A program made the translations under genes and the position numbers. From an uncultured Microscilla sp. (lineage in GTDB: Bacteria; Bacteroidota; Bacteroidia; Cytophagales; Microscillaceae), in contig NZ_CANLRP010000058.1 in the NCBI RefSeq assembly GCF_947493425.1, positions 1 to 42,228 of the forward strand: a stretch of DNA of 42,228 bases. Direction: 5' to 3'. Under the pieces are notes generated by a model. The model ran no database searches. It was not told the DNA's origin and saw nothing but the letters and a program-made list of their open reading frames with translations. Shown one piece after another: positions 42,087 to 42,228 of this stretch. The stretch's first letter is position 1. Each line of letters opens with the position of its first letter.

Positions 42087-42228
42087 CTGTTATCACCCTT
42101 TGGATGAGCAATGAGCATATCGAAAATAATCCTTGCTAATTCCGTACTTTTTCCTTCTGTACAATATTAAGTGATGGTACTCCAGTATATCTCCCATTTC
42201 TGGTTTATCTCAAGTGATTTAAGGATAG

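Noticed and set aside
42087-42228. A possible short minus-strand ORF (about 34 codons)
   Set aside because: It has no clear domain and it may be the remnant of something off the window; not supported.

Overview
The window is a chromosomal segment of a Bacteroidetes bacterium, most likely a marine member of the Cytophagales. A Microscilla-like genome is my best guess, by inference and not by any search. The evidence is the AT-rich intergenic DNA, TAnnTTTG-type -7 promoter boxes, a gene with a type IX secretion C-terminal domain, a large TonB-dependent receptor, SpoIIE-type phosphatases on 7TM sensors, YceI lipoproteins and a prs-rplY-pth cluster. Nothing looks like a plasmid, prophage or CRISPR locus.

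Layout. 1-2270 is decayed DNA: a 46-bp minisatellite, a multiply broken helicase-associated-domain gene not previously evident as an ORF, a small membrane protein and an inverted repeat. 2272-3863 is a tight operon of an AlkB-like dioxygenase and two tandem paralogues of unknown function. 3909-10164 holds a TonB-dependent receptor, a ceramidase-like membrane-anchored hydrolase, a VOC protein and a periplasmic YceI protein. 10332-12592 is the minus-strand prs-rplY-pth cluster. 12593-15243 has no protein gene but is the most interesting stretch: three tandem copies of a putative small RNA gene, each with a -7 box and an intrinsic terminator, a possible fourth relic, and two back-to-back palindromic MITE-like elements next to the pyrG promoter. 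15244-21961 carries pyrG, yidC and a 7TM/SpoIIE sensor phosphatase. 22059-25182 carries two lipoproteins, a MaoC-type hydratase and two identical tRNA-Gln genes. 25413-31287 carries an IMPACT/YigZ protein, a TPR protein, a DMT transporter, a FemAB/GNAT-like protein, a His-rich NosL-like lipoprotein, FeoA and a cupin. 31385-35698 is a giant Calx-beta/LamG T9SS cargo protein. 35699-42228 carries a third MITE-like element, a DUF3299-like protein, an orphan ABC ATPase, a second SpoIIE phosphatase, PspA and a ROK kinase.

How the genes work together. Several are core functions: nucleotide supply (prs, pyrG), translation (rplY, pth, tRNA-Gln) and membrane biogenesis and stress (yidC, pspA). Others are envelope and surface functions: TonB receptor, T9SS adhesin-like protein, lipoproteins and a lipid amidase-like enzyme. 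NosL-like, FeoA and DUF3299-like proteins hint at copper/iron handling. Most transcription units are short and separated by clear hairpin terminators.

The best candidate for an undescribed system is the three-copy small RNA island between prs and pyrG: a 27-nt block is identical in all copies, while the terminator hairpins differ by paired, pairing-preserving changes.
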